Source: Tetragonia tetragonoides
Lineage: Eukaryota; Streptophyta; Magnoliopsida; Caryophyllales; Aizoaceae
Length of the DNA: 64,000 bases
Assembly: GCA_038025085.1 (NCBI GenBank)
Contig: CM076153.1
Span: 10,013,501 to 10,077,500, forward strand
Direction: 5' to 3'
Shown: in pieces, positions 45,554 to 58,570 of the stretch
Numbering within the stretch: the stretch's first letter is position 1
How the letters are laid out: each line of letters starts with the position of its first letter
The notes under the pieces: generated by a model
Databases searched by the model: none
What the model was told of the DNA's origin: nothing
The model's input: only the letters and a program-made list of their open reading frames with translations
Made by a program: the position numbers and the translations under genes

Positions 45554-47578
45554 ATGCATGATGTCGAGGACTCTTCTTCTTTTGCAAATATTAGGAAAGC
45601 GTAAATATTATGCCCTCTTGTTTGGCTTCCTATTGACATCATTGAGTTCGACTCAATGATATCTCGTTAATATGTACTCATCAGTTTGATCTAGAATTAA
45701 TGACGCAAACTATCGTCATGGAGTTTTTGATACCAAGTTCACCAGCAAAGTATAGTCATTTATAAGACAAATATTGTACCATGTCTTTGTTTTCCTTGTA
45801 GAATTGTTTGACCATTATTATTATTGAACACAGTCAAAAAGTTTATGAGCAACAGGTTAGAAATTGTCAATGTGGAACTAATTTCACAAAAATATTATGC
45901 AAAGATAAGAATTATATCATTACCCCCTACATATACTACCCTATGTTTCAAAATGTTTTCGTACTTTTTATTCTGTTTCATCATCCAAATTCCTAAATAC
46001 CAATTACGATTATGTGTACCAATGTACCATCCCACCGAACTACAGGGTATGTTTGGCGATTTCAGCTAGCTTTTAGATTAAAACTACAGCTTTCAACTTT
46101 CGGAATAAAATCTAATTGTAGTTTTTTTCATTTTATGAAAGGCCAACTAAGGGCAACCACATTAAAACTGAGGAACTGCATAAATAAAATCTACAAATAT
46201 GAAAATACTACAAGTTATTGCCCATATAATGACCATATCCACAAGCACCCTCAAGGCCCCAACACCCATTTTAAACCATAACCATGACCATATCCACATG
46301 TTCAATTTCTTATCTCTGTACAATAACTAAAAAGGACAAGAGGTGATGTGCATTTTAATTTTTCTGAAGATCATTTTAGTTTTTCTTGTTAACATTTTTA
46401 CAAACAGGTGATGTGCATTTTAAGATGGGTTTGCAATTTACAGGATTGGAAACTGTCCAAGCTCAATATCATCATTTGGCAGTTGTAAATACTCAGGACA
46501 AATGGATCTTAATCTATAATCTGAGAAATAAACACATGGGCAATGATTGTAGTGGGAAAATCTTACCTCGCGCCTTTTGAAGAGAGAGAGAGAAGAGCAA
46601 GAGTAGCCTCTGTTTCTTATCCCCTGGTGCTTGATCATGGCATTTGGAGTTTGATTCCTTGCCTTGAGCTTTGTGCTGTGTGAACTGATGCTTTCAAGGT
46701 ATATTTTGGCTCAATGTTGCATTTCATGGAGTTTTATGGTTTGCAGAACTTATGACTATTTGGAGTGGCATTTGTCATTTGTGGACCTTGTGGCATATTA
46801 GAAGAATGAGTAAATTTATTAGGTTAACGATTAACCGTACCGAACCCTAACGAAACATATTTTCAATACGGTTAATTTACTGTGAAGTGTGAACAAGTAA
46901 TAGCGTGCCTCTTGTATTATGTATGTTGCTTTAGGAGTTCGTAGTTTTTTCTAGTAGCTAATTTTGAAAGAATTACAAGTTGAATTGCGGTGATGTATAT
47001 AATTTGTGTGTTGTCGACTCTAATCCTTCCTACAATGTGAAGTTCGGCCTACTATGATGCTACAACTGTGAGTGTGACTATACGCTGGCCTTGCCTATTT
47101 GGCGTAATAAAATTATTTAATTAGCAAACATATCACACCCCAAAGAAAAAAGGGAGAGATAGAGAGACTGGATCCAATTCCAACCAAAGGAGCCATCACC
47201 CTACTACCTACAATAACCCTTTAGTGCTCACTTACCAAAATAACCACCATAGAAGAGTAATATGAACAAAACCTGCAAGAGTAATTGTCGATTTCCACAC
47301 TCGGTTAACAATAAGATCTTATTCAGTAAACATCCAAGACACCCTCCAGACAAATCTACCAGTTGTTTACCAAGGAATAAATATCTTGATTGAATGTACA
47401 GCAAGCTTCCATATACAAAAAGACTAAATCACATCTTTGTTCCTAAGTATCACTTCTCAGTTCTCACTCTTAGTACCCTTCCCCAAGAAAAAAAGAAAAA
47501 GGGTCAAAGAACCTGCAACAAACCATTAAAATCACTGAATTACGCGTTAACATAACATTTCCATAAGTTGCTGGTTCA
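45554..47578. other. Intergenic, no gene seen
   Basis: Holds the 3' flank of the + strand kinase and of the - strand RPN13 gene, which converge. I recognise no coding sequence, RNA gene or clear transposon. Confidence 0.5.
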
Positions 47579-50500
47579 CTATTGTCCTTCATCCATGGGA
47601 TCATTAGAGCCATGAGCCTGAGGTCTTGTCTCTTGTCTTGCTTCAGCCGATTCCAAGTTTTTGGAAACGGAGTCTTCAAGTGCCTCCAAGAAAGAAAGGA
47701 CCGTGAATTTGTCTGCACACAGAAACAAGTGAAAGTATAATCAACTACAAAGAGTCATTAAGAAGTTATAGATCCTTCCAGCAAACCCTATGAAAAACAC
47801 ATAAAAATCATTGCTCAAGTGTTAAATGTAGTGAGAAGGATTATACTCTCTTGTTGATTATTTTATTCCTTTTATTTTTGTTTTGAAATGGATTTGTAGA
47901 TCGCAACCTGAACAACTACTAAAAAAGAAGAGGACAGGCAAAAAAAAAATTGTCGAGGATGTGCCAGGCAACAGGAACACAATCAGGTTACTTACATTTA
48001 CTTGGGTCGATGCCAAACTGTGACAGATCTATTTGGCCCGTCTTTAAAACCTAAAGAAAATTAAACAGCACGTCTTATACGGACGTATATCAATTGAAAG
48101 AATGAAATGTTTGAGAAGGAAGGAACAATCATTTCTCACATAAGTGAAAGCATCTACTTGCTGGCGGAAAGGAGGGCTCTGCAATACTTCTATCAAGTCA
48201 CCGAGTGTCTGTTGACCCTGTAACCTCAAAGAATTAATACACAGCATTTTAAAGCTATAAAGATCCTGAAATGCAAAGATATGTTTACCTCTGGTAAGTA
48301 TGGTGCTAGGCGTTCATCTATAGGTAATGTATCAAGTAACGGAAGTACCATATCAGGCTTCAGAAGATCCCCTAAACCAAGTCCTGTAACAGAAGAATGT
48401 ACTAAGTGAATAGTTCATCAATTGATACAATATTCTTCTTCTATCACTCAGATAGCATCAACTGATACAATATTCTTTTTCCATCAGTCAGATAGCATCA
48501 ACTGGACATCTGTTAGTATAAAACAAAACACATGCAATTAAGAGGGTCAGGGCCACAAAATTTGTTCTTATCAGCAACCATTGGCATGCTCCATCTAGAG
48601 ATGCAGAGACGTCAGAGACCTTCACCAAAGTCTAATTAGACTTTAAGTCATTAAGTATTTGCTAATTTCTTTCCTCCACTATGAGTAATAGCCACAATGA
48701 AGTTCCATAGACAAAATCGTTGATTCTTACATTAAGGAGATTACACAGTAATTTATACAAAAAGATTTGAAAGAAATGCAGCTTGATCCCTTACAGAAAC
48801 AACATTTACCTTGTTAGACTTCAATTAACTTTGTATCAAATATGTCAAGAACATTTTAGATGGAATACTTTTTCATGATGTTCAGTGCGTACATGTTTTC
48901 ACCACTCCTATATTCCTTCAATCAGCTGGTTTCAAATTTGAACGCATATTCCCACTCCAAACAGACTCAATACAATAAGTTTCACTTCATAAAACTCAAA
49001 TCAACCTGAAGGTATCAAGTATTCCATACTTAAAGCAAGCTACCAAGTTACAAACAACTGGTACCATAGAGAAGGAACTCATCCTATATATCCTAGACGT
49101 ATTACTTGCTAACCCAGTCCTTAGCACACACATACTTGCAACAGTATAAAGATTTTAAGGAACTGCAATGACTATGATTACCGTCATCTGGATCCTCCAC
49201 GTCACCAGCAGTACCTACCCAAGGCGAAAAAAGGATCAATTCAAAGATGATAGAATTTTCAAACCAAGCCCCCACATAAACACAAACACCCACAAAACAA
49301 ACGGTGATGGCTCTAACCAGTAAGTTCAGAAAAAGATACCTGAAGATCCAATATTACTTAATATCCTTTGCAAGTCCGACAATTTTACTGGTCCAGGTGC
49401 AGAGGTTACATCACTAACTACTTCAGCCCCCACACTAGAGCCAATTAGATTACCAGCTCTGGATGTTTAGAAGGAAAGACAAAGCTTAATAGAGTTAAAT
49501 GCACTTCAATATATAATACAAATATCATGAAGAAACTAACATGCATTTAATTTAACACGCTCTCACGACAATTTGACATGAGCACCATCAGATTCCACTG
49601 AATAATACAATTGAGATTATGGGAATAAGTAAAAGCCACAACAAAGCTCATCTGTCAACCATGCTAATTTCAAATGAATAGTTTGGCTCTTAAATTTTAT
49701 TTTTTGTTAGGCGAAATAGTTTATATTATGGCAAGAGGTCTCATTTAGTGGCAAGTTACTAGAACAAGTTGTGCAACTACTCTGAACAAACGTTAAATGA
49801 GCATTGAACAAAAGAGAAGCTTCCACTTGTTTATTTGGTTGTTAAGAAAACTATCATAACAAAACTAAGCATCTATTCAACTTCTCCTTCTATTTGTCTT
49901 TTATCCTTTCCATTTTCTTTTCCTTTTTTTTTGGGGGGGGGGGGGGGGGGGGGGGAGGGGGCGTGGGGGGGGTAGGTGGGAGACATCTCAATCACACAAC
50001 TTTGGTGGGCTAATACCACTCTTTTGCCAGTCAATGAGCATGTATCCATCTTACATAAAATGAGCTCCTCAAAAGTATAATATACCTAGATGATATATCG
50101 TCTTCAACCATCTCATCAGCTTGAAGAGGGACAGACACTCCAGAATCCTCTTCAGCAACAAATTCTACCAGAAGTGAAAAAACAAAGAACGGGTTAGACA
50201 AGTCTAACATGGACACCACGAATGTATCTTCATTTCACACTTCACAGTTAATGTTCAACAAAGTAGGACAGATAACTGTTTTATAAGAAAGTTGTATAGT
50301 TGTCGACTAATGATTTTCTTTTCTGTTAACATAGATGGCTAAGTTTTATTTTCTCCATTTCTAAACAGTATATGCAGTCAGAAGACTCAGAATAGAACTG
50401 CAAGAAAGCTTTCAGGATTATTAGAACCAACAGTTTCCCAAAAGCTCTAATCGAGAAAGTTTAAGCTACTGCAGCAGATTTCTTTGAACTTTTCAAGAAA

Positions 50501-53500
50501 GTTCTTTTTTTTAGATGAAGAGAAAGTTTTATTCATAGTGATAAAAGCAGAATTACAACCTAAGAGGCATAGGAGTCCTCGAAGGGAATCTATTTACAAG
50601 TCAGCACATTGAAGCATAAGCTGACTCGCAGGTTAGCTCCAAAAATACCCAGCAGCCTCAGCCCAAAGGAGGCTAAATAGATTATCCTATCCCACAACCC
50701 ATCAACTGACATAGAAATACCAGAAAAGACCCTAGCATTCCTTCTAACCAGATACACCATAGTACTGCAAAAATAGCACTCTTCCGCAACTTCTTGTCCT
50801 TGCTCCATCTAAGCCCAACACGCCTTGCTTGCAAGAACTCCATTATAGTGTCCGGGTACTCTCGATCCTCACCTATGATACCAGATAATCTGTTCCAAAG
50901 AGTCTATGCAACTTCACACTTGAGGAAAACATGTGAAGAGGAGTCACTAATAGCCCGACTGATGAGGCAAATATTAGGTGACAGGGCTGATTTCGGCCTC
51001 AGTTGCTGTCGCACATCATTAGTATTAATCCTATCCAACACCAACGTCCACACAAAAGCCCGTACTTTGCTAGACTAATACAACTCTAGTTTCATGGGAA
51101 TTTTTTTTAGATAACATGGGTGTCCAAGCTTTGCTTGACTAATCCCGTGGGCCCTGAAGTTAACGACCAGTTGACCAGTAAAACCTAAAACCTCCAGTGG
51201 CCTTGAGGGGACTCGAACCTGGGACCTCTGGAATACTTCTCAGAGTTCTTACCATCTGAGGTACCCCCTCGGCAGTTTCATGGGAATTTTTCTGGGAAGG
51301 GGATTGGCCTCACCGGTCTCCACCGGCCATATAAGCAATTAGCATTAAATCATATATCTCAATATCTGTGACCATTTGTGGTTTGAATTTTTTGATTAGT
51401 GTGGTATGCGCTCTCCAGTTGTACATTCAATCAAAAGGTGATGGGAATAGAATTCTCAATAGCTTCAGAAGATGGGAATAGAATTCTCAATAGCTTCAGG
51501 TGATGGGAATAGAATTCTCAAAGTTGCTGATGAATTGATCCGCTCAAATCAGAATTCAACGGCTCAAAACTCCAGGAGTCTTTGTAATGAGAAAGCGTTA
51601 TGATGCCATTAACCTAACACAATTCCTTTTTTTTCAGTTCGAAGAAGGTATATAGGCTGACACAAACAGGTTTTGAACATAGGTCTCAAGTATAACCGTT
51701 CATAAAAGCCACCTGTTATACATAAAAGTTTTTTGGTTACTGTTTCGGGGGATGTATTTTGGAATAGTTGTCGGTCCATCATCCTGAGTAGGTCTCGGAC
51801 AAACCTACAAGACAAGCCAAACTAGCCTTGGGGGTGGATAAGGAATCCCCCTCCAATGGTAAAGTTAGCTCTCAAATGAAGGTGAGTAAGGTAGAGAGTG
51901 AGAGGTAGAGAGAGAGTTTGTGAGAGAAGTTGGAGGTTACCTTGCCCCCTTGTGGAGATCTTATACTAGCAAGGGTGGTAGTGGAGTTAGGCCAAGACAT
52001 GGGCCTTGCCATTGGGCTAGGCCCAAGTTAGCGAGAGACCCATTTACAAGCCCCAAATACAAGCCCCAAAGTTTACGGATCTGATAGGTACTAGTAGGTT
52101 CGTGAGCTTAGTCCAATGGGCTTAGTCCTGTGGGCTTGTGGGAGTGTGTATACAAGCCCCGAATCATTAGCCCCCAAGTTCTACGGAGCTCATAAGTACT
52201 AGAAGGTTCATGAGCTTAATCGGATTGTTGTCCTGTGAATCTATGATTAGTTTTTAAGTCATTTCTAACGACCTAATTACCTTAGATGCGTGTGCTACTC
52301 GTGTCGTAGTGGCCGATAACTTAGTAGTACGGATTTTCTTACGGAGCTAGATAGCGAACTATGTTGAGGAAGCTAAATTTGGGCCAAGCCCAAGGGCACC
52401 TAACTCCACTACTACCCTTACTAGAATAAGATCCCCACAATAAGGCAAGGTAGCATCCAACTTCTCTCTCACACACTCTCTCTACCTTTCTATCCCTACC
52501 TTGACTCGCCGTCATATAAGAGCTAACTTTACCATCGGATGATGGATTCCTCATCCACCCTCGAGGCTAGTTTGGCTTGTCTTGCAGGTTTGTTTGAGAC
52601 CCACTCAAGATGATGGACCAGCTACTATTCCAGAATATATCCCCGAAACAGTTACTTAGACATAATTTAGACTAGAGACTAAGGCTCCATTTGGCCTTTT
52701 AAGAACTCCAACTTTTCTCCCTCACAACCCGCCTCCACACTCTCCTCTTCCTCCACTACCAACTTCTAGCCCCCATTTCACTTCTTAGAAGTTGGAAGAA
52801 GAGGAACAAGTGAGGAAAGAGAGGATGAGGGATGTGAGAGTAAAATTTTGGAGTTCTAGATGTTGGACCAAAAGGACCGCAAGTAATTAGCTTTTGCCAT
52901 AATAAAATGCCTACCAAAGACAGATTGAAGAGATTTGATATTTGTGCACAGAATCGTTTGATTATGTCACTCACCAAGTGAGTTTATTTGTTTCGATACT
53001 CTTGAGGTCATCTCACTTCTTTGAGTACACTTTCTCTTACGAGATTCTTAGAACTTTTACGCGCTAGTTTGATATTGATATTAAATGGTTAGCTACTGGA
53101 ATGATGCTAGTTTGAAGCTGCTTATTCGTAGAGAGTGGGATAAGCCTAATGCGGAACTTCAAACAGCTCCATTCGCTTATGTCATATACAAGTACAGATG
53201 CAAATGTGTTCAATACTTCAATTTCAGGCTCCATTACTCACTTGGTCAAATGAGGGCGACATACTACAGGGAGGGGGGGATAACGACACTCGGATTTCTT
53301 CCTTTTCCAAGTACATGAAGATATCAACTCGTATTTCAGAGTCCAAGGTTTGGATGGCAACCCCAGACCTGTCAAATTGAGCCTCATGTTGATGAAGAGG
53401 GAGTATAAAACTTTGCGGCTTTTGGTGATCGGTTAGAAACAAATCTACAAGCTGAATCTTGTGCTTCCAATAGCCGATCACCTGCCGCTGGACGGATAAG

Positions 53501-55609
53501 GCTCAGCACCATATAGGATGGACAATGGAGACTTTGTTTCCAAGGGGTGTCAAATACTAACCATTGTGAATAATCCTCTTTTTCTGTTCCAAACTCTGGA
53601 ATCTTCTTTCTTGGTCACTAATTATGACTCTTTTACCCCTTTTTTGCGAAACATATACTTGATGTCAAGTAAAAAAAACATAAGAATTTTTCACTTTACA
53701 ATCTTTTGCATATTTCTTTCTTAAATACGACTGCATTAAAACTATGCAACCCGAAGATCTAACCCTCAGACCTGTATCCAAGTCTGACGCTTCATACCAA
53801 GTCCAAGTAACAAAGGTTTTAAGGATTCTTTTTAACCTTTTTATTTTGTGGGGGGGGGGGGAGGAATTAAGTGTATCACATAACTTATCTCTTTAAGAAT
53901 TAGATTCAGCTCTGGGTAGTTCTCTATAAGAAAACTGTAGATTCCGGTCTTACCAGATGAATTTCGTTCATTGTCGATGCCCTATATACCATGGCAACGA
54001 GTACAATTTTGCAACTTGCAAACGCCATTTATTTATTTTACTCTTATACGAATTGTCATCTTAAAACACATTGGAAGTGAGCAACTACAAGAAGTGGTAG
54101 AAGATTTAGTTAAAATAGAGGAAGGCCAGTTAGGCCACAAAAAGGAAAGAAAATACTCAGAAAGAAAAATATATTTGGAGGCGAACTCCATGGTGCCCAT
54201 ACTCCAATTAACAGCAGTGTTGCTAACAATAAACAAGCAAAAAAAAAAGGCAATTAGTACCTAACGGCCGGTTAAGGTGGTAATTAACTGAGTGACACAA
54301 CTGTTGATCATCATCAGCTTTTGGCTCCTGTTCAGGGGAGATCAAGTTAGAACAAGGAAAGAAAGTCATTTCCACATATTCCAAAGTGCACCAATGGAAG
54401 CATATAATGGAACTCACTTGCATCCAGAAAAAAAACTTCCTGTCATCTGTGTTGAACTTTAATATGTAGACCCTCCCAGATGCTTGCCCAACCTGGATAT
54501 ACAGAATATTGCATATAACTACAGCAGAGAACCAGACAAAGCAGAACAGTTAAATTCTAGAGCCAGTGGAGAGAAGCATACCTTCTCAAAAACGGCTTCA
54601 TCTGGAAAAACAATCTGGTCCTACGGCACGTCAAGGAACACCAGATATGTCACAGCAAAAGCAGGAAAGAAAAAGAAAGGAAAAAAAGAAGGAAAGAAAG
54701 AACAGAGGCAGCATAGATGCTAAGCGAAAATTAAATATTGATTAAAACAAAATAATACATCCTTTCATACCGTTACACTAGTACATACAGAGTAATAACA
54801 GCAATTGAATTAATCATTTTCATTTATCTTGAAATGATCCTTTCTATTCATTATGTCAGTTATTTGGCTTCTTGAGAAACAGGAATAGACACCCTACTTA
54901 GTTCATAAAATGTCCAAAAAGAAAAGTTAAGACGTGTGATATGCTACTTTAATTACCAGGCAATGGCGATTTGTACACCTTATTTGGATTAGAAGTACGA
55001 TTATGATTATGACGAAGTCAAGGAGATGAAATATTTAAACCAGAAGCAAAGAAGGATACATCTTCAATCACATTTTGCACCCGATCAAGCCACTGAAAAT
55101 GGACCAAGCCCTCATCACCCTGAAGAAATGTCAAAATAGATAAATTCCTAAGTCAGATTCATGTGGCAATGTCATTCAACATTTGGAGAGTAATTTAAAC
55201 ATCTCAATTGAAGCACATTCCCAAAGCTTGCTAGCTAGAAACATAAAGGATAGGATAAGAAATGAAGCTGGTTTTTTATTTGTTCATACCCGTGCTATTC
55301 GAACTAGCCCTTTTCGAGTATCCGGGGTGACCTTCTTTCCCTCAAAAAACATCTTACCAGCACGGAACTCCAGCATGACTTCCTGTTGCAAGAGCTTTCA
55401 GTGCATGCTATTAATGCAAGGTCTCATAGCAGAAGTGCAAGAAGCTTTTAATCGAGGGTTTTTCATTCTCATAAGTAATGCCATGAACAAGCAACACCAT
55501 TTCTCCCCTTCAAGATTCAAATGAAATCAAAATGTGGACAAAGTAAAATCATTGGCTCATAACTAGTGATTACCTGGATCCCTTGAGGAATTTCTGCCGA
55601 AGATGCCAT
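47579..55609 (-). CDS. RPN13: 26S proteasome ubiquitin receptor RPN13 (ADRM1)
   Basis: Regulatory-particle subunit that binds ubiquitin through an N-terminal Pru domain and, in other eukaryotes, binds the deubiquitinase UCH37 through a C-terminal DEUBAD domain. Exons 5' to 3': 55609-55574, 55382-55290, 55119-55060, 54620-54582, 54492-54418, 54327-54261, 50164-50086, 49458-49340, 49214-49182, 48383-48289, 48217-48140, 48050-47996, 47712-47579; 320 residues. Pru: [41 protein letters not shown]...[12 protein letters not shown]...[40 protein letters not shown]. There follow an acidic linker and then [19 protein letters not shown]...[67 protein letters not shown], ending in PMDEGQ. All phases agree. 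The intron between the two domains (50165-54260) is a transposon trap. The start fits the family and lies just inside a spliced leader. Confidence 0.96.
49933..49967 (+). repeat. Long G-rich run
   Basis: Twenty-three consecutive G followed by further G tracts, in an RPN13 intron (C-run in the transcript). Expected to be length-variable and prone to sequencing error. Confidence 0.9.
50503..51330 (-). mobile_element. LINE 3' end, interrupted by a SINE
   Basis: Reverse-strand reading gives the zf-RVT region of a plant L1 element: [45 protein letters not shown], then [17 protein letters not shown] and LLWAEAAG with frameshifts, ending in a tail (T-run on + at about 50505). It is the same family as 4774-5155 and 55747-56053. 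A SINE at 51106-51273 interrupts it; reading resumes at 51292 with a short RT-like piece. It lies in the sense orientation within the large RPN13 intron. Confidence 0.8.
51106..51273 (-). mobile_element. tRNA-derived SINE nested in a LINE
   Basis: Reverse-strand box A GGTACCTCAGATGGTAAG, box B AGGTCCCAGGTTCGAGTC, then the family body with GGGATTAGTCAAGC and ACCCATGTTATCT and an A tail. An 18-bp perfect duplication agtttcatgggaattttt flanks it at 51088-51105 and 51274-51291. It is very similar to the SINE at 6271-6429. Confidence 0.9.
51440..51522. repeat. 31-bp tandem repeat, nearly three copies
   Basis: gatgggaatagaattctcaa begins at 51440, 51471 and 51502, with the third copy incomplete. 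Located in the large RPN13 intron. Confidence 0.9.
51738..52660. mobile_element. Long-inverted-repeat (foldback/MULE-like) element
   Basis: Two arms of about 270 bp face each other: the left begins gttactgtttcgggg and runs to about 52010, the right starts near 52385 and ends ccccgaaacagttac. Pairs include tagttgtcggtccatcatc against gatgatggaccagctacta, and acaagccaaactagcc against ggctagtttggcttgt. The ~370-bp centre has its own internal near-duplicate (around 52075 and 52180). No coding sequence was seen. Long arms suit Mutator-like or foldback elements. Confidence 0.75.
52661..54260. other. Rest of the large RPN13 intron
   Basis: Follows the long-inverted-repeat element. A short G-run lies near 53851. 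I see no gene or identifiable element here. Confidence 0.5.
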
Positions 55610-55746
55610 GGCTCGCCTTTAATCAACCACCTTATTAAAAAGAAAAGATACATGAGAATCAAAATCATTAACACACATTAAAAATCAATCTTGTTCAAGT
55701 GCGGTAACTCCTGCTGAATGCTATACATTACTTTCCCCTTTTTTTA

Positions 55747-56053
55747 GATAAGAAATTTTTTTATTAAAGCTGGGAGAATGTTACAGCATAAGAGGACAAG
55801 GAGTCCTCACAAAGAAAGGAAAAACAAAAAGATAATTACAACTCTCCCCAATGACGTTGAACATCAGTAAGGGGCGCTCCCTTACAAGCCCCAGCTGCCT
55901 TTGCCCATAAAAACGCTAGACAAACTACCCAATCCCAAACAAAGTCAACAGGTCTAGACGTCGCTGAAAATGTCCGAGCATTCCGCTCCAACCAAATGCA
56001 CCAGAAGAAGGCGAAAAAAGCACATCGCCACAGAACTATTGCTTCTTTACCCC
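55747..56053 (-). mobile_element. 5'-truncated LINE 3' end in the RPN13 leader intron
   Basis: Closely matches the LINE tail at 4774-5155 (gaggacaaggagtcctca, aaggggcgctccc, gccccagctgcctttgccca). Near-identical flanks tactttccccttttttta at 55729-55746 and a one-base-shorter copy from 56054 look like the target duplication. Confidence 0.75.
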
Positions 56054-56760
56054 TACTTTCCCTTTTTTATAAGATATATACCTCCCTTCCTAAATCCTTG
56101 CTGCAACAATGAATTACTGATTTCAACCCACATTAGAATTCAATATTGTACATGATCTGGGTATGTGTATTCTGCCATCGAAATTCACAGCTTAGCAAGG
56201 AATTTTTATTGACTATCAGAATAAGTTCCATCAGGACTTTAAGCTATAGTTACTATATAATGCTGTCTAGTCCCCAGACCACCAACTACATAAATATACA
56301 ATTTGAAGCCCAAATTTGATTGCAAATTTTCTGAAAATCAGAACCCTAATTAAATACAACCCCTAGCACAAACCCAGAAATCGAACAACAAATGAGTTAA
56401 AATATAACAAACCCCAATTCGATTAATTAGTAAATTAAAAATCTAGACTGAAACCCAAAGAAACATATCTAGCAAAAAAAAATCAGACCCAACAAAAAAA
56501 AGAGCAACTTTTTACAAAGGAAATACCGGAATTTACATGCATGTGCTACATTCAACATATGATTTCATATACGGAAAAGAAGAGAGAGATAAGGGAGATC
56601 GAAATATGATGAGCAACAGATAGAAAGTGGGATGAGAGAGAAAGGGAAAACTATAGAGGGAAGTAGTAGAAAGAGCACAGTACCTCGGAGTTGGAAGGGG
56701 AATGGCGATTGGAGAAACAGGAAGCAAATAAGCAAGGGAAGAAAGCAAGAGGCCGTTTTA
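56054..56760 (-). promoter_or_regulatory. RPN13: 5' leader and promoter side of RPN13
   Basis: On the minus strand CCAACTCCGAG|GTACTG (donor at about 56684) looks like the end of a non-coding first exon, spliced to the leader just before the ATG at 55609. The transcription start is not defined. Confidence 0.4.
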
Positions 56761-57800
56761 TGAGGCGTATTGTATATATCATTAATCACTAGAGTATGCA
56801 AAGACCCACAAAAGGTAAGACGGTACAACCGTGCACGGACATTCTCAGGATGGTCGTGTGTGTTTGGACACAACAGATTCGTCTTTGAACTAAACTAAAC
56901 ACCAGTACACCACTAAAACTACTAACCTACTAAAGGCAAAAGAAGGTCATAATCAAATACTTCGGTTAAGAAAACTACCCAACTATTATAGGTTAAGTGG
57001 AAAAGAATGCGTCCTATATGTGTTTGACATTATACAATCGAAACATGAAAATTTCTATAGAGTTATGTATGAGTTGAATGTCCCACTTTAGATTTTAGAA
57101 GGTTGGAGTTGATGGATCTAGAGGGCCTAGGGGTTGTGACCCTTCTCTGAATTTGTGGCACACAGCTTGCAGTGAGAGAATTGTTTAATGAATTATGTAA
57201 TTGTTAGTATTGTCCTTTGTTAGTTCAATAACAAAGCTCCTTGCTCCTTCTTGTCGTTAAGGTCTAGCTTTGTCCCTTACTCTAATATATAACCTTCGTG
57301 GGTTAATTGATTTAGGATGAAACATCGCTATAAGCTTTGTGGTCAAGTGGGCTTGAATTCCTCCTTGGTATTTTATCGTATTAACTACCAATACTCCGTA
57401 TGAAATATGAATGTGTGTCAAACTGTCATTCGAATTCCTAAGCCTAAAATCACTTCTTCTCATACCTCTTGATTAAAACGGATTGTGATTGGCATATACC
57501 GAGTGTATGTTATACTCGGTTTTTGATTCACTTAAAATACGACACGTGTCACGCTAATTTTCAGATATGCGGAAAAGTGAGGGAAAAGCGGAGGGAAAAC
57601 TTTGACAAAAGGGGAAAAAACTACATCTCCAATCGTACCCAAACCCCCCCAAAAATATTTCACCACTGCTTTGTCGAAGATTTTCGTCGGACTTGCAAAC
57701 GCGTAATATAACCCTAATTTTCCTCCAATTAGCCAAAAACCAATTGTTTTTTAAATTTTAAATTGAAAACGTCTAGATCTTGAATTAAATTACACCCAAA
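56761..57800. other. Intergenic, no gene seen
   Basis: AT-rich spacer upstream of the divergent RPN13 and TORTIFOLIA1-like genes. No coding or RNA gene recognised. Confidence 0.5.
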
Positions 57801-58570
57801 ATATATATTGAGAATTGCTAAACGTAAATCCCAAACACTTAACGCAAATCTCTTTTTCCAATATACCCCTCACATAACACCCCATTCTCACACCTTTTAA
57901 TCTCTCTCCTCCTCTCTCCCTCGGTTTCCATGTTCTTCAATTTTGTATCTCACGGCTTTTTCCTGGATTTCCCTTTGATTAACAATGGAAAATTGCTCTC
58001 CATTGACATTGAATAATGGATATATTTAAAAAAAAAAAAAAAGACCATCCAAAATTGCTACCAATCCATTGTCAATGTCAATATCCATTTCCTTTAATAA
58101 TGAACTTCCCCTTCAACCCACTCAAAGTCTTAAATCCCAAAATGGTCTCTAATCATCATCCTTTGCTCTTTAGCAGAACCCAACCCAAGTCCTCAATGAT
58201 TCCATCGACAACAGAGACTCCTTGCCGTTTTGACTCACCAGTGACGGGGATTTAGTCGCCTTCTCTTCTTTAAACCCCTTATTAACCCTAAGTCCATATT
58301 TTTTATAAATAAATAAAAAATTAAAAAAACCAAGTATGAATCCAAGCAAATAGAATATCAATTGCAACTTTTGCATTAACAACAACCTCAAATCATCCGT
58401 ACATTCAGTTATTTGCAGAAAAAATATCGGCTACGGTATGGGTCGATGAGCAAGTGCAAAATAAGGGAGAGTTGTGTTTTGGAGTAGAAGGGGCATTTTG
58501 GGATACATTATAAAAAAAAAATATTTGCGTTTAGTAATTTGAGATTTATGTCTAGCAATTCCGAATATAT
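57801..58570. mobile_element. Non-autonomous element with terminal inverted repeats
   Basis: The left end atatatattgagaattgcta then acgtaaatc..caaa..acgcaaat is mirrored at the right end (atttgcgtttagtaatttg, then tctagcaattccgaatatat). The filler between has no homology I recognise; a patch around 58050-58250 has a composition unlike its surroundings and could be captured gene sequence. Confidence 0.6.

Noticed and set aside
53085..53481. Overlapping short open frames in the RPN13 intron
   Set aside because: No homology, no consistent codon use, and they sit in a transposon-rich intron.
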